Source: Brenneria nigrifluens DSM 30175 = ATCC 13028 (GTDB taxonomy: Bacteria; Pseudomonadota; Gammaproteobacteria; Enterobacterales; Enterobacteriaceae). From it: a stretch of DNA of 64,000 bases. A program made the translations under genes and the position numbers. Shown one piece after another: positions 9,962 to 20,779 of this stretch. The stretch spans positions 2,294,001 to 2,358,000 of the forward strand of contig NZ_CP034036.1 in NCBI RefSeq assembly GCF_005484965.1. Direction: 5' to 3'. Under the pieces are notes generated by a model that saw nothing but the letters and a program-made list of their open reading frames with translations, searched no databases and had not been told where the DNA came from. How positions within the stretch are numbered: the first letter of the stretch is position 1; the number at the start of each line of letters is the position of its first letter.

Positions 9962-10990
9962 CTATTTTTGCTCCACTCCGCTCGCCGTTTTTCCCGTCGC
10001 AGCGGATGCCTGTTCGGCGCGCGTTATCCTATTGGCGTAGCGCTGCGCCAGCGCCGCGCACACCATCAGTTGGATTTGATGGAAAATCATCAGCGGCAAT
10101 ACCATCACTCCCACCGTCGCCGCCGGAAACAGTACGCTGGCCATCGGAATGCCATTCGCCAGGCTTTTCTTCGAGCCGCAGAATACGATGGTGATCTCAT
10201 CGGCGATATTAAAGCCCAGCTTGCGCGCCGCCAGCGTATTCACCACCAGCACGATGGTCAGTAAAACGATGGAAATCCCCACCACCGCCAGTAACGACCA
10301 GCCGTTAATCTGGCTCCAGATCCCCTGCACCACGGCTTCGCTGAAAGCGACGTAAACCACCAGAAGAATTGATGACCGATCGGTAATATTGATTAATTTA
10401 CGATGGCGATCCACCCATCGGGCAATCAGCGGGCGGGATAAATGACCCGCCGCAAAGGGCACCATCAGTTGCATGATAATGGAACCGATGGCGTGCAGCG
10501 TATCGGTCTCCGCGCCGCCCTGCGTATGCATCAGCAGGCCGACCAGAATCGGCGACAGAAATACGCCCAGGATACTGGAAGCCGAGGCGCTGCAAATCGC
10601 CGCCGCGACGTTGCCCCCGGCCATCGAGGTGTAGGCAATGGCCGACTGTACGGTCGCCGGCAAGGCGCACAGGTACAGAAAACCGAGGTAGAGCGTCGGC
10701 GTCAATACTGCCGGCACCAGAACACTCATGCCCATCCCCAGCAGCGGGAAGAGTAAAAAGGTGCTGGCGAACACCACCAGATGCAGACGCCAGTGCCCCA
10801 TCCCGGCGGTAATGGCTTCCCGCGACAGTTTTGCCCCGTGCATAAAAAACAGCAGCGCGATGGCGGCCGTGGTCAGGTATTCAAAAAAGACCTTTGCGGC
10901 GCCTTCGCAGGGGAAAAACGACGCGGTGATCACCACTAAAACCAAAACCAGCAAAAATTTGTCGATACGCAATCGCTGTAGCCACCCCAT
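9962..10990 (-). CDS. YfeH-like bile acid:sodium symporter family permease
   Basis: A 342-aa membrane protein with about ten helices. It closely follows E. coli YfeH, including TTAAIALLFFMHGAKLSREAI (in two parts), PATVQSAIAYTSMAGGN and DEITIVFCGSKKSLANGIPMA, which are the conserved broken-helix elements of the SBF-like family. The substrate is unknown. The gene is monocistronic and separated from ydgJ by a 9-bp-stem hairpin. The E. coli homolog is at a different chromosomal place, so the location is lineage-specific. Confidence 0.88.
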   Translation of the reverse strand: MGWLQRLRIDKFLLVLVLVVITASFFPCEGAAKVFFEYLTTAAIALLFFMHGAKLSREAITAGMGHWRLHLVVFASTFLLFPLLGMGMSVLVPAVLTPTLYLGFLYLCALPATVQSAIAYTSMAGGNVAAAICSASASSILGVFLSPILVGLLMHTQGGAETDTLHAIGSIIMQLMVPFAAGHLSRPLIARWVDRHRKLINITDRSSILLVVYVAFSEAVVQGIWSQINGWSLLAVVGISIVLLTIVLVVNTLAARKLGFNIADEITIVFCGSKKSLANGIPMASVLFPAATVGVMVLPLMIFHQIQLMVCAALAQRYANRITRAEQASAATGKTASGVEQK

Positions 10991-11029
10991 TATTCATCCT
11001 TTTCTTTTTTACGCCCGATTGAAACAGCA

Positions 11030-11051
11030 CAGGCGATCCTGAGATCGCCTG
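11030..11051 (-). terminator. Hairpin between ydgJ and the YfeH-like gene
   Basis: CAGGCGATC (11030-11038) pairs with GATCGCCTG (11043-11051) around CTGA, 42 bp after the ydgJ stop. The stem is perfect but no long T-run follows on the minus strand, so it is probably a weak terminator. Confidence 0.55.
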
Positions 11052-11093
11052 CTTAAACCGAACGTTAACTATCTGCGATAAAAATCGACAAAT

Positions 11094-12140
11094 CTAGCTA
11101 TTTTTCAGCGTCATCACTTTTTTCTGCTGATGGGATATCAACCCCACTTCTATCAGTTCCATTACCTGGATAGCCTGGTGAACCGTTACCGGATTCTCTC
11201 CCTTGCCGTTTAACGCATCGCGGATCGCCGCATAATAAGCCGGGTAGTCGCCGGCAAGGGTCGGCACGGCCTGATCGGCCACCACGCCGTCATGATGCAG
11301 CGTCAACACCCCGTCGCGCCGATCCTGTCCCCAGTTTTCCTGCGGCGGACGCTCACCGGCTTTCAGCCGTTCTTCCTGCGGATCGAGGCCGAATTTGACG
11401 AAGCTGCCGCGCGTGCCGTGGACGATATAACGCGCCGACGGCGCCGCCGCCAGCATGCTGGCATGCAACACCACCCGGCGCTGAGGATAAATCAGGATGG
11501 CGTGGAAATAGTCCGTCGCTTTACTGCCGGGGCGCAGCTGCGCCAGATCGACCTGAATGGCGACGGGCAGTCCAAATAGCTGCAAAGCCTGATCCAGCAG
11601 GTGCGGCCCCAGGTCGTACCAGATACCGCTGCCTTCGCTGCCGTCTTCGCGCCAGCGCTGACGGACTTGCGGCCTAAAGCGGTCAATATGGGACTCCAGG
11701 TAGACCACATCCCCCAGCGACCCGTTATGCAGCAAATGTTTCAGCGTCAGGAAATCGCTGTCCCAGCGGCGGTTATGAAACACCGACAGCAGCCTGCCGG
11801 TATGCTCCGCCACCAGCCCCAGCTCATGGGCCTGTGACAACGTCACGGTAAACGGTTTATCCACCACCACATGCTTGCCCGCTTCCAGCGCCTGCTTGGC
11901 CAGTGGGAAATGGGTGTCATTCGGCGTGGGAATAACAATAAGATCGATATCCGGATCGTTGAACAGCGTTTGCGGATCGCTAGCAACCCTGATTGTCGAC
12001 CAGTCGGCGCGGACTTTATCCGCATTGCTGCTGGAAATCGCCGCCAGCTCCAGGCCGGGCGTCCCGGCGATAAGCGGCGCGTGGAACGTTTTACTCGCAT
12101 AGCCGTATCCCAGTAACCCGACACGAACGTTATCACTCAT
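11094..12140 (-). CDS. ydgJ: Gfo/Idh/MocA family oxidoreductase YdgJ
   Basis: NAD(P)-dependent sugar-type oxidoreductase of 348 aa. The N-terminal Rossmann domain starts with VRVGLLGYGYASKTFHAPLI; the dinucleotide domain includes the EAGKHVVVDKPFT signature with the catalytic lysine (EKP-type motif as DKP). The C-terminal part is the alpha/beta substrate domain. In E. coli ydgJ follows add; here the YfeH-like gene has come between them. The physiological substrate is unknown. Confidence 0.92.
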   Translation of the reverse strand: MSDNVRVGLLGYGYASKTFHAPLIAGTPGLELAAISSSNADKVRADWSTIRVASDPQTLFNDPDIDLIVIPTPNDTHFPLAKQALEAGKHVVVDKPFTVTLSQAHELGLVAEHTGRLLSVFHNRRWDSDFLTLKHLLHNGSLGDVVYLESHIDRFRPQVRQRWREDGSEGSGIWYDLGPHLLDQALQLFGLPVAIQVDLAQLRPGSKATDYFHAILIYPQRRVVLHASMLAAAPSARYIVHGTRGSFVKFGLDPQEERLKAGERPPQENWGQDRRDGVLTLHHDGVVADQAVPTLAGDYPAYYAAIRDALNGKGENPVTVHQAIQVMELIEVGLISHQQKKVMTLKNS

Positions 12141-12238
12141 GAATCTTCCCCCTTGGCCGCTTCAATTGGTGATGTGAACTCAGTATAGCACCGCGAAGAC
12201 GGCCCATTTAACGGGGATTTTCTCATTTCGCCCCTTGA

Positions 12239-13174
12239 CTACCTCCCGGCGATTTTTGTCGTTCGGTCCTCCCACGGCGTCGTTTCCGGCGTTTTCGCCG
12301 CGGGATAGTTGATTTCGCTGCTGCGGCGGCGGAAATCGCTCGGGCTGACGCCCACACGTTTACGGAACACTCGTGAAAAATAGAGCTGGTCGTCATAGCC
12401 GACCACCCGCCCGATATTGGCGATGGACTCCTGCGTGGTTTGCAACAGTAGCTTAGCGCGGATCACCCGCTGATCTTCCCGCCAGCGCAAAATATTGATG
12501 CCGACCTGCTCGCGAAACAGGTGCGCCAGCCGCGACGGCGACAGGCAGACGTGCCGGGCCACCTCGTCGATACGCAACTCTCCCGCCAGATTGCCGGTGA
12601 TAAACTGGCAGGCTTCGATGATGCGCGGGTCGATGATTTTTTGCGGGCTCTGCGGATCTTCTTCCATCGCCCTTAACAGCAAGCGCTCAAGCAGGTTCAT
12701 CCCCAACTCTTGCGAGAAGCGCCGCCCTGAACGCTGCGTCTGTTCAATATTGGCGAACAGGCGATCGAACTCCAGCAACAGCGGGTTATTTGGCAGGCTC
12801 AGACGCCCGACGCCGCAATGCCGGGTATGCCATTCCAGCCAGTCGGCCCAGTAGGCCCGCGGGCGGAAATAGACCCAGCGGTGATACCAGCAGTCGCTGT
12901 CCGGCGAGCGGCCGTAAAAATGCGTCGATTTGGGTGGAAACAACAGCAAATCGCCGGGATTGCAATAAAAGGCGTCGTCACCGGCAAAAACCTGTCCCTG
13001 CCCTTTGATGGTGAGATTAATGATGTAGCCCTTCATGCCGTCAGGACGATCGATAAAGAAGTCGAGCGGACCATCCGCCAGGATCGGCGTCAATCCGGCG
13101 ACCAGGTAGGCGTTAAATGCGTAACCCGGCAGTAACGGATTAGACTGGGATTCATGCGCCACACGGTGATACAT
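12239..13174 (-). CDS. araC: Arabinose regulator AraC
   Basis: Arabinose-responsive dual regulator of 311 aa. The N-terminal cupin and dimerisation domain includes [18 protein letters not shown] and the [16 protein letters not shown] beta-strand region; the C-terminal AraC/XylS domain has the two HTH motifs ([18 protein letters not shown] and [19 protein letters not shown]). The N-terminal arm that contacts the DNA-binding domain is present. In E. coli araC is divergent from araBAD. Here it lies downstream of araH in the same orientation, about 4 kb from PBAD, with only 71 bp upstream, so it may be read through from araFGH. Confidence 0.95.
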   Translation of the reverse strand: MYHRVAHESQSNPLLPGYAFNAYLVAGLTPILADGPLDFFIDRPDGMKGYIINLTIKGQGQVFAGDDAFYCNPGDLLLFPPKSTHFYGRSPDSDCWYHRWVYFRPRAYWADWLEWHTRHCGVGRLSLPNNPLLLEFDRLFANIEQTQRSGRRFSQELGMNLLERLLLRAMEEDPQSPQKIIDPRIIEACQFITGNLAGELRIDEVARHVCLSPSRLAHLFREQVGINILRWREDQRVIRAKLLLQTTQESIANIGRVVGYDDQLYFSRVFRKRVGVSPSDFRRRSSEINYPAAKTPETTPWEDRTTKIAGR

Positions 13175-13216
13175 CCAACCTCCGGAACTTTATCCAACGA
13201 TGGGTCGCGCAAGCGC

Positions 13217-13232
13217 GCCCGCCTGCGCGGGC
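13217..13232. repeat. REP-like hairpin between araH and araC
   Basis: GCCCGC (13217-13222), CTGC, GCGGGC (13227-13232), preceded by a small GCGC/GCGC stem. It has the same CTGC loop as the hairpin at 9890. It lies in the 71-bp gap between araH and araC and could reduce araC read-through. Confidence 0.55.
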
Positions 13233-13245
13233 ATTGCGGCGGCGC

Positions 13246-14256
13246 TTACAGGGTCTTCTTGGCCAGCTGTTTGTAGCGGTCGAAAATCACCGCCGTCAGC
13301 AGAATCAAACCGCGCACCACGTATTGCGAAAACGGCGAAATATTCAACAGGTTCATCGCATTTTCCACCGTCCCCAAAATCAGCACCCCGGCGACGACGT
13401 AGGAAATCTTGCCGATGCCGCCTTTTAACGACACGCCGCCCAGCACGCAGGCGGAAATCACGATCAGTTCATAACCGATGGAGGTCATCGGCTGGCCGCT
13501 GGTCATGCGCGATGCCAGAATAATGCCCGCCGCCGCGGAGACCAGACCGGAAAGCGCGAAGATGATGATTTTGGTGCGCACCACCGGCACCCCCGCCAGA
13601 CGCGCGGCTTCTTCATTTCCGCCGATCGCCAGCGTATTGCGCCCGAAAGTGGTTTTATTCAGCAACAGCCCGAAGAGGATCATGCAGATCGCGGTGATCC
13701 AGATGGGCGCCGGCAGCCCCAGCCAGTTGGCGTAGCCCAGCGCAAAGAAACGTTCGTCTTCAATGCCGACCGCTTTACCGTCCGAGATAATATAAGCCAG
13801 TCCGCGGGCGATCTGCATCGTGGCCAGCGTGGTGATCAGCGCGTTGATCCTGAGCCGGGCGATGATAAAGCCGTTAAGCAGGCCGAACGCCACGCCCAGC
13901 AACAGTCCGGCGCCCACGCCCAGCCACAGGCTTTGCGTGATATTGATCGCCACCGCCGTGGTCACGCCGGCGCAGGCGATAATCGAGGCGACGGAAAGGT
14001 CAAAATCTCCGGAAGCCAGGCAAAACAACATGCCGCAGGCCACCATGCCGGACATGGATATCGCCAGTCCCAGACCTTTCATATTGATAAAACTTGCGAA
14101 ATTGGGCACAAAAATCGCGCACCCCAGAAACAGTACGGCAAAAACCACCAGCATGCCGTAGTTATCCCAAATGCGGGATATCCCGGAACCGGCTTTCCCC
14201 TTCTCCGGGGTCGTCGCCGCATCCTCATTGGACGGCAGAATTTTACTTGTTGGCAT
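13246..14256 (-). CDS. araH: L-arabinose ABC transporter permease AraH
   Basis: Inner-membrane permease of the high-affinity arabinose importer (336 aa, RbsC/AraH family). It shows eight to ten hydrophobic segments and the family stretch ASGDFDLSVASIIACAGV near the second helix. The ATG is 18 bp after the araG stop, with a GGAG-like ribosome site. It works with AraF and AraG, which lie immediately upstream in the same transcription unit. Confidence 0.95.
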   Translation of the reverse strand: MPTSKILPSNEDAATTPEKGKAGSGISRIWDNYGMLVVFAVLFLGCAIFVPNFASFINMKGLGLAISMSGMVACGMLFCLASGDFDLSVASIIACAGVTTAVAINITQSLWLGVGAGLLLGVAFGLLNGFIIARLRINALITTLATMQIARGLAYIISDGKAVGIEDERFFALGYANWLGLPAPIWITAICMILFGLLLNKTTFGRNTLAIGGNEEAARLAGVPVVRTKIIIFALSGLVSAAAGIILASRMTSGQPMTSIGYELIVISACVLGGVSLKGGIGKISYVVAGVLILGTVENAMNLLNISPFSQYVVRGLILLTAVIFDRYKQLAKKTL

Positions 14257-14274
14257 AGCTTTACTCCTTGGCGG

Positions 14275-15798
14275 TCAGGCAACCGCGGCTTCGATATCGG
14301 GGGTTCGCAACATTGCCAAACTCAGCACTTTCTGCTCAGTGGCCTCATCGTGGAGCAGTTCGCCGGATACCGCGCCTTCCCGCATCACAATAATGCGGTC
14401 GGCCAGTCCGAGCACTTCCGGCAGGTCGCTGGAAGCGAACAGCACGGCAATGCCTTGCTTCGCCAGCTCATAAATGACGTGATAGATTTCGTGCTTGGCG
14501 CCGACGTCGATGCCGCGCGTCGGCTCGTCCAGCAGGATGACTTTCATCTCTTCCGACAGCCAACGCCCCAGAATGGCCTTCTGCTGATTACCGCCGGAAA
14601 GATTCATCATTAGTTGCGCCGCGCTGGGGGTTTTAATATTCAGCGCCTGAATGCGCTTGGCCGCATTCTCCTTTTCCCAGCGGTTATTAATGATAAAGCC
14701 GGCCTTCAGGCTTTTGCGCCGCGCGCTGATGTTGATATTGTCGCGCACCGAATGCACGGCGATGATCCCCTCGGACTTGCGATCTTCCGGGCACAGCATC
14801 ACCCCCTGGCGGATGGCGTCAATGGGCGACGTCACCGTCAGCGGTTTGCCATCCAGCAGCACCTGTCCGCCGGTGATGCGGGTCGCGCCGAATATCCCCT
14901 TCAGCAGTTCGCTGCGCCCGGCGCCCACCAGGCCGAACAGCCCGACGATTTCCCCTTGCCGCACCTGCAGCGACACCGTCGATTTCACCCCAGGCGCTTT
15001 AACCTCCCTCAGCGTCAGCCGCTCCTCGCCGTGAGGACGCGGCGCATAGCCGTAGATATCCCCCAGGTTTCTGCCCACCATCGCCTGCACCAGCGATTGA
15101 TGATCCACCTGGCGCATATCGTCGAAGGTGCGCACATAGCGGCCGTCTTTAAACACGGTGATGGCGTCCCCCAGGGCGAAAATCTCCTCCATGCGGTGCG
15201 ACACGTACAAAATCACCCGCCCTTCGCCGCGTAATTCGGCGATCACCCGAAACAGTTGTTCGATTTCGCGGGCGGATAACGAACTGGTGGGTTCGTCAAA
15301 AGCGATGATTTTGGCGTTACGGGCCAGCGCCTTGGCGATCTCCACCATTTGCCACTGGCCGATGGAAAGGTATTTAAGCGGCGTGTCGGGATCGATATCC
15401 AGTCCCAGGTGTTCAAGCTGCAGTTTGGCCTCATAACGCAGTAGCGAATAATTCACCATGCCGTACTTGTGCGGCAGTTGGCCAAGGTAAATATTCTCCG
15501 CCACCGTCATTTCCGGCACCAGATGCAACTCCTGATAAATAATCGCCACGCCGGCATTCAGCGCATCCATGGTGTTATTGAAGCGCGCCGGCCGCCCCTG
15601 GATATGGATTTCCCCGGCGGAAGGCAAATAGTTACCGCTCAGGATTTTCAACAGCGTGGATTTACCCGCCCCGTTTTCCCCCATCAAACCGTGGATCTGC
15701 CCCGCCTGGCAGGAAAAGCTGATATCCGCCAGCGCCTTGACGCCGGGAAACTCCTTGCCGATGCCGTGAAACGACAAATAGGGTGACTGTACCGTCAT
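14275..15798 (-). CDS. araG: L-arabinose ABC transporter ATPase AraG
   Basis: Double-domain sugar ABC ATPase. The first domain carries GENGAGKST (Walker A) with a degenerate signature region ([15 protein letters not shown]); the second has VGAGRSEL in place of a canonical Walker [15 protein letters not shown] as signature and [14 protein letters not shown] as Walker B/D-loop. I start it at the ATG at 15798, which has a strong GAGGAAAC ribosome site. A GTG at 15822 adds eight unconserved residues. The length of 507 aa fits the E. coli value of 504. Confidence 0.95.
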   Translation of the reverse strand: MTVQSPYLSFHGIGKEFPGVKALADISFSCQAGQIHGLMGENGAGKSTLLKILSGNYLPSAGEIHIQGRPARFNNTMDALNAGVAIIYQELHLVPEMTVAENIYLGQLPHKYGMVNYSLLRYEAKLQLEHLGLDIDPDTPLKYLSIGQWQMVEIAKALARNAKIIAFDEPTSSLSAREIEQLFRVIAELRGEGRVILYVSHRMEEIFALGDAITVFKDGRYVRTFDDMRQVDHQSLVQAMVGRNLGDIYGYAPRPHGEERLTLREVKAPGVKSTVSLQVRQGEIVGLFGLVGAGRSELLKGIFGATRITGGQVLLDGKPLTVTSPIDAIRQGVMLCPEDRKSEGIIAVHSVRDNINISARRKSLKAGFIINNRWEKENAAKRIQALNIKTPSAAQLMMNLSGGNQQKAILGRWLSEEMKVILLDEPTRGIDVGAKHEIYHVIYELAKQGIAVLFASSDLPEVLGLADRIIVMREGAVSGELLHDEATEQKVLSLAMLRTPDIEAAVA

Positions 15799-15903
15799 TT
15801 TCGTTTCCTCATAGTTAACCACTCGCCGTCGCGCCGGTCGTCCCCGCCGCAGCGGAGACGGAAACCGGCGGCAAACGCACGGACCTCCCTGTCCCGCCGG
15901 CCG

Positions 15904-16887
15904 TTACAGCAGACCTTTTTTCTCCAGTTCGACCTTGAAGTTGTCGCGGGTGATCAGCACCACATCGGTAACTTCGGTGAATTTTTGCGGTTCCACGTCT
16001 TTGGTTACCCACTCATTCAGCATCTGGATGCTTTTATAACCGTGGATATCCGGGCTGGGCAGCAGTGAACCGTAGAAACCGGTGGCCTGTCCTTTCGACA
16101 GTTCGCTCACCGCATCCACCCCGTTGATACCGATGCCGATTACGTTAGGCGCCTTGAACCCCTGACCTTCCGTCGCCCGCACGCCGCCCAGCACGGTGTT
16201 ATCGTTCATGCCGACAATCAGCCAGTTCTTCACGCCGGGATGCTGAACCAGCATCGAGTTGGCGGCGTCAAACGCCCCGGGAATATCGTTGGATTTGGTG
16301 GGAACCTGATAGATTTGCTTTTCCGGGAAACCGGCGGCTTTCAGCGCCTCCATCGAACCGGTGGTGCGGCGCCGGGCGGTATCCAGCTCATTGGAGGTAA
16401 TCGCCATCACCGCGGTTTCCGCCACCTTCCAGCCGCGTTTATTCATTTCGTTCCACAACTCCTGCCCCTGGCGCTCGCCAATTTTGCTGGCCGCCATCAT
16501 AACCAGCGGCACCGAGTCCATCGGCTCGCCTCTGGCATTAACGAACTGATCGTCCACGGCGATGACCTTCAGGTCGTAGCTGCGCGCCTTGGCGACGATC
16601 GCCGCTCCTAATTTGGGGTCGGGGGTACAGATCACGAAACCTTTCGCCCCGCTGGCCGCTAGACTATCAATGGCATTAAGCGTTTTTTCGCCGTCCGGCA
16701 CGGCGATTTTGATCACCTCGAAACCGAGATCTTTTCCCGCCTTGTCGGCAAATTTCCATTCCGTCTGAAACCAGGGTTCTTCCGGCTGTTTAACCAGAAA
16801 TCCCAGCTTCAATGTGTCGGCGATAGCCGATTGTGACATAACTGCGGCCAGCCCAATCGTCGCCAGCAGCTTAGTGAATTTATGCAT
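15904..16887 (-). CDS. araF: Periplasmic L-arabinose-binding protein AraF
   Basis: Secreted solute-binding protein of 327 aa. A Sec signal peptide covers about residues 1-23 (MHKFTKLLATIGLAAVMSQS, cleavage near SAIA-DTLK). It is followed by the mature start LKLGFLVKQPEEPWFQTEWKF, shared in two parts with E. coli AraF, and a type I periplasmic-binding fold. It is first in araFGH(C), transcribed away from araBA. A 105-bp gap to araG holds only a short GC-rich stretch, which could lower araGH expression relative to araF as is common for binding proteins. Confidence 0.96.
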   Translation of the reverse strand: MHKFTKLLATIGLAAVMSQSAIADTLKLGFLVKQPEEPWFQTEWKFADKAGKDLGFEVIKIAVPDGEKTLNAIDSLAASGAKGFVICTPDPKLGAAIVAKARSYDLKVIAVDDQFVNARGEPMDSVPLVMMAASKIGERQGQELWNEMNKRGWKVAETAVMAITSNELDTARRRTTGSMEALKAAGFPEKQIYQVPTKSNDIPGAFDAANSMLVQHPGVKNWLIVGMNDNTVLGGVRATEGQGFKAPNVIGIGINGVDAVSELSKGQATGFYGSLLPSPDIHGYKSIQMLNEWVTKDVEPQKFTEVTDVVLITRDNFKVELEKKGLL

Positions 16888-17126
16888 GATGTTCTCCGCT
16901 ATAGTTATTTTTTACACGTCAGAGGATCCTGGATGTGTAATCGGTTCCATTAAGGCATTTCCGGTCGGGGTAAAGGAAAAGCACGGCGTTGGTGGCACTC
17001 CTTTACTCAGCAGCATTCAGACGCTGTATGTTTTAGCGGTTATTTTCAGCAAGAATATCGAGCGTTATCACATCCCCGAACAACGACAGGTTTGTGCATA
17101 TATTTAGCAAATTTAACCGGTCATTA

Positions 17127-17148
17127 ACTTTTGACGAACATCACACAA
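17127..17148 (+). promoter_or_regulatory. CRP site of the araBA promoter
   Basis: TTTGA (17130-17134), six bases, TCACA (17141-17145): one mismatch from the CRP consensus TGTGA-N6-TCACA. It is centred about 91 bp before the expected araBA transcript start, against -93.5 in E. coli PBAD. Confidence 0.75.
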
Positions 17149-17158
17149 TGACGGCGAG

Positions 17159-17196
17159 CGGCAGAAAAATGCATACTTCCAGCTAACCGCTCCTCA
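17159..17196 (+). promoter_or_regulatory. AraC I1 and I2 half-sites of PBAD
   Basis: CGGCAGAAAAATGCATA (17159-17175) matches araI1 at the GCA and AT-CATA ends. CAGCTAACCGCTCCTCA (17180-17196) matches araI2 at AGC, CCT and the last A. The two start 21 bp apart, the spacing AraC needs for direct-repeat binding, and the second overlaps the -35 as in E. coli. The pattern was found by eye against the E. coli half-sites. Confidence 0.72.
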
Positions 17197-17222
17197 CGCC
17201 CCTCGTTATGCCCGCCTATCGT
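17193..17222 (+). promoter_or_regulatory. araBA core promoter (PBAD)
   Basis: -35 CTCACG (17193-17198), 18 bp, -10 TATCGT (17217-17222). E. coli PBAD has CTGACG, 18 bp, TACTGT. The weak -35 overlapping I2 is what makes the promoter AraC-dependent. The expected start is near 17229, leaving a leader of about 35 nt before araB. The rest of the 376-bp araF-araB gap holds the outward araF promoter region, for which I see only weak CRP/AraC half-sites. Confidence 0.7.
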
Positions 17223-17263
17223 ATACGGCTATAAACAATGGCGGAATTGACGGGAGCGGAGCG

Positions 17264-18949
17264 ATGAATGCGGACGCGATTACTTTGGGACTCGACTTTG
17301 GCAGTGATTCGGTACGCGCATTGGCCGTTGACTGCCGGAGCGGGCAAGAATTGACCACTGAGGTGGTGTATTATCCGCGCTGGCGCGCCGGGAACTATTG
17401 TCAGCCGGCGAATAACCAGTTCCGCCACCACCCGCTGGATTATATTGAGTCGCTGGAGCAGGCCGTGCGCGCCGTGGTGGAACGACTGAGCGCGGCGCAG
17501 CGCCGGCGGATCGTCGGCATCGGCGTCGATTCCACCGGCTCCACCCCCGCCCCCATCGACGAACAAGGGACTGTTCTGGCCTTGCGCCCCGAGTTTTCCG
17601 CCAACCCCAACGCCATGTTCGTGCTGTGGAAGGATCATACGGCAATAGAAGAGGCGGAAGCGATCACTAGCCTGTGCCGCAGCGGCCGGTTTGCGGATTA
17701 CACCCGCTATATTGGCGGCGTCTACTCATCGGAGTGGTTCTGGGCCAAAATACTGCACGTTTCACGCCAGGATGCGGCGGTGCGGCAGGCCGCCGTCTCC
17801 TGGATCGAACTGTGCGACTGGGTGCCCGCCCTGCTCTCCGGCACCCTGGCCCCCGGCGACATCAGACGCGGCCGCTGCGCCGCCGGGCACAAATCGCTGT
17901 GGCACCCCGACTGGGGCGGCCTGCCGCCCAAAACCTTCCTGCACGCGCTCGATCCCCGCCTGAGCGAAAAACTGCAATACCCGATGTTTACCGACACCTG
18001 GACCGCCGATGCGCCCGTCGGCGCCATCACCGCCGAATGGGCCGCGCGGCTCGGCCTGCCGGAAAGCGTGGTTATCGCCGGCGGCGCCTTTGACTGCCAC
18101 GTCGGGGCCGTTGGCGCCGGGGCGCAGCCCTATACCCTGGTTAAGGTGATCGGCACCTCGACCTGCGACATCCTGATTGCCGATAAAGCGCGCATCGCCG
18201 ATCGCACGATCAAGGGGATCTGCGGCCAGGTGGACGGCAGCGTGGCGCCCGGCCACATCGGGCTGGAAGCCGGGCAGTCCGCCTTTGGCGATATGTACGC
18301 CTGGTTCGGCCGCCTGTTGAGCTGGCCGCTGCGCCAGGCGATCGCCGATGACCCGCAGTTGAAGCTCCCTTTGCAGGCCGCAGAAGCCGGCCTGCTTGAG
18401 CGGCTCACCCACGCCTGGGCCGAAAACCCCTCGCTGGATCATCTGCCGGTGGTGCTCGACTGGTTTAACGGACGCCGCACCCCTTTCGCCGACCAGCGGT
18501 TAAAAGGCGTTATCGCCGACCTTAACCTGGGCACGGACGCGCCGACGCTGTTCGGCGGCTTTATCGCCGCCACCGCTTTCGGCGCCCGCGCCATTATGGA
18601 GTGCTTTGAAAGCCAGGACGTGCCGGTCGACAACATTCTCGCGCTGGGCGGCATCGCCCGCAAATCCCCCGCCATCATGCAGGTGTGTAGCGATGTGATG
18701 AATCGCCCACTGCAAATTGTGGCCTCCGACCAGTGCTGCGCGCTGGGAGCGGCCATCTTCGCCGCCGTCGCCGCGGGCGTCCATAGCGATATCCCCAGCG
18801 CGCAGCGGCGGATGTCCAGCGGCGTCGAGCAAACGTTGACGCCGGATAGCCGGCGCGTCGCCCACTATCAGCGGCTTTATGAGCGCTACCAGCAGTGGTG
18901 CCGCGCCGCTGAACCGGCTTACGGCGCCCGGTTCAATACCGACGCGTAA
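17264..18949 (+). CDS. araB: Ribulokinase AraB
   Basis: FGGY-family kinase of 561 aa that phosphorylates L-ribulose with ATP. The N-terminal phosphate-binding motif is [33 protein letters not shown] carries the substrate region, and the C-terminal FGGY-type segment has [19 protein letters not shown]. An AGCGGA-like ribosome site precedes the ATG at 17264. It is the first gene of araBA. Confidence 0.96.
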   Translation: MNADAITLGLDFGSDSVRALAVDCRSGQELTTEVVYYPRWRAGNYCQPANNQFRHHPLDYIESLEQAVRAVVERLSAAQRRRIVGIGVDSTGSTPAPIDEQGTVLALRPEFSANPNAMFVLWKDHTAIEEAEAITSLCRSGRFADYTRYIGGVYSSEWFWAKILHVSRQDAAVRQAAVSWIELCDWVPALLSGTLAPGDIRRGRCAAGHKSLWHPDWGGLPPKTFLHALDPRLSEKLQYPMFTDTWTADAPVGAITAEWAARLGLPESVVIAGGAFDCHVGAVGAGAQPYTLVKVIGTSTCDILIADKARIADRTIKGICGQVDGSVAPGHIGLEAGQSAFGDMYAWFGRLLSWPLRQAIADDPQLKLPLQAAEAGLLERLTHAWAENPSLDHLPVVLDWFNGRRTPFADQRLKGVIADLNLGTDAPTLFGGFIAATAFGARAIMECFESQDVPVDNILALGGIARKSPAIMQVCSDVMNRPLQIVASDQCCALGAAIFAAVAAGVHSDIPSAQRRMSSGVEQTLTPDSRRVAHYQRLYERYQQWCRAAEPAYGARFNTDA

Positions 18950-18986
18950 TGTCTTCATTTCCCGCCGGGAATAAACAGGAGTAACC

Positions 18987-20495
18987 ATGGATCACTTTAC
19001 ATCCCTTGAAGTCTGGTTCGTTATCGGCAGTCAGCACCTTTATGGGGCGGAAACCTTACGTCAGGTAAAGGATAATGCGGAAAAGGTCGTCGCCGGTCTG
19101 AATCAGGACGCGCGCCTGCCGGTCAGGCTGGTGCTTAAACCGCTGGTAAAAACCGCGGACGAAATCGGCGCGCTGTGCCGCGACGCCAACCATCAGGATA
19201 GCTGCATCGGTCTGCTGGTCTGGCTGCATACCTTCTCCCCCGCCAAGATGTGGATCGGCGGGCTCAGCATTCTGCATAAGCCGTTACTGCAATTCCATAC
19301 CCAGTTCAACGCGCAAATCCCCTGGGACACCATGGATATGGATTTTATGAACCTGAACCAGACCGCCCACGGCGGCCGGGAGTTCGGCTTTATCGGCGCG
19401 CGCATGCGTCTGCCGCACCAGGTGGTGGTCGGCCACTGGCAGGATAGCCAGGCCCATCAGCGCATCGCCAAATGGATGCGGGTGGCGGCGGCGATCCAGG
19501 AAAGCAAAGGGCTGAAGCTGGCCCGCTTTGGCGACAACATGCGCGAAGTGGCGGTCACCGAGGGCGATAAGGTCGGCGCGCAGATCCGCTTCGGCTATTC
19601 CGTCAGCGCCTGGGGGCTGGGGGATTTGACCAGCGTGATTGATGCCGTCTCCCAGGGCGATATCGCTACGCTTATTGAAGAGTACGAAGCCAGCTATCAA
19701 TTGACGGATGCGGTAAAGCTCCATGGCCCCAATCGGCAAAACCTGTTGGACGCGGCGCAAATCGAGCTGGGGATGCGGCGTTTTCTGCAGCAAGGCGGCT
19801 ATAAGGCCTTCACCACTGATTTTGAAAACCTGTATGGACTAAAGCAGTTGCCGGGGCTGGCGGTACAGCGCCTGATGCAGCAAGGCTATGGTTTCGGCGG
19901 CGAAGGCGACTGGAAAACCGCCGCCCTGTTGCGCATCATGAAGGTGATGGCGGAGGGCTTGCCCGGCGGCACCTCGTTTATGGAGGATTACACCTACAAC
20001 TTCCAAAACGGCAACAATCTGGTGGTCGGTTCCCATATGCTGGAAGTCTGTCCCAGCATCGCCAAAGAGCAGAAACCCATTTTGGACGCACAGCATCTGG
20101 GCATCGGCGGCAAAGCCGATCCCGCGCGGCTGATTTTCTCCACGCCGCCCGGTCTCGCCCTCAACGCCAGCGTTATCGATATGGGGGGACGCTTCAGAAT
20201 GCTGGTCAATCTGGTGGATACCGTAGAACAGCCCCATCCGCTGCCGAAACTGCCCGTGGCGCGCGCCATCTGGCAGGCCCGTCCGTCGCTGGAGGTGGCG
20301 GCGGAAGCCTGGATATTGGGCGGCGGCGCGCACCACTCGGTGTTCAGCCAGGCGCTGGAGGTGGATTATCTGCGCCTGTACGCCGAAATGCAGGATATTG
20401 AATTACTGGTGATTGACGACGATACCCGGCTTCCGGCTTTCAAAGACGCGCTGCGCTGGAACGAGGCGTATTACCGGCTCGGCGGTCGCTATTAG
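18987..20495 (+). CDS. araA: L-arabinose isomerase AraA
   Basis: Mn-dependent isomerase of 502 aa that interconverts L-arabinose and L-ribulose. E. coli AraA is 500 aa. Strong family stretches are [13 protein letters not shown] near the N-terminus, [26 protein letters not shown] and the C-terminal [16 protein letters not shown]. It lies 37 bp after araB with a CAGGAG ribosome site. The operon stops here: no araD (ribulose-5-P 4-epimerase) follows, and a strong terminator comes 40 bp later. Confidence 0.97.
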   Translation: MDHFTSLEVWFVIGSQHLYGAETLRQVKDNAEKVVAGLNQDARLPVRLVLKPLVKTADEIGALCRDANHQDSCIGLLVWLHTFSPAKMWIGGLSILHKPLLQFHTQFNAQIPWDTMDMDFMNLNQTAHGGREFGFIGARMRLPHQVVVGHWQDSQAHQRIAKWMRVAAAIQESKGLKLARFGDNMREVAVTEGDKVGAQIRFGYSVSAWGLGDLTSVIDAVSQGDIATLIEEYEASYQLTDAVKLHGPNRQNLLDAAQIELGMRRFLQQGGYKAFTTDFENLYGLKQLPGLAVQRLMQQGYGFGGEGDWKTAALLRIMKVMAEGLPGGTSFMEDYTYNFQNGNNLVVGSHMLEVCPSIAKEQKPILDAQHLGIGGKADPARLIFSTPPGLALNASVIDMGGRFRMLVNLVDTVEQPHPLPKLPVARAIWQARPSLEVAAEAWILGGGAHHSVFSQALEVDYLRLYAEMQDIELLVIDDDTRLPAFKDALRWNEAYYRLGGRY

Positions 20496-20535
20496 CCCGC
20501 TGCCTGCACTGCAATCTGCAACCTTCTGCCATTAT

Positions 20536-20555
20536 GCCCGCGTAAGCGGGCCTTT
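20536..20555 (+). terminator. araBA terminator
   Basis: GCCCGC (20536-20541), GTAA, GCGGGC (20546-20551), then CTTTT. A perfect 6-bp GC stem with a T-run, 40 bp after the araA stop. Confidence 0.8.
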
Positions 20556-20779
20556 TCCCCCCTCGTACCGCCGCTTATCCCCCACCTCGCTATTTGCCTG
20601 AGTTTCAGCAAGGCGGCCTCTCGCCCTGAACTTAAGGCCGCACCTGGAAGAATTGGCTTCTGGCGGCAGGCGATTTGCTTTAGGATGGCCCTTTGCGCCT
20701 CTTTTACGGCTCGGACGGCAAATTTACTCAGGTTTCGCCTATATACCTACTTTGGGTATGTTGTCGAAAGCCTGATAAT

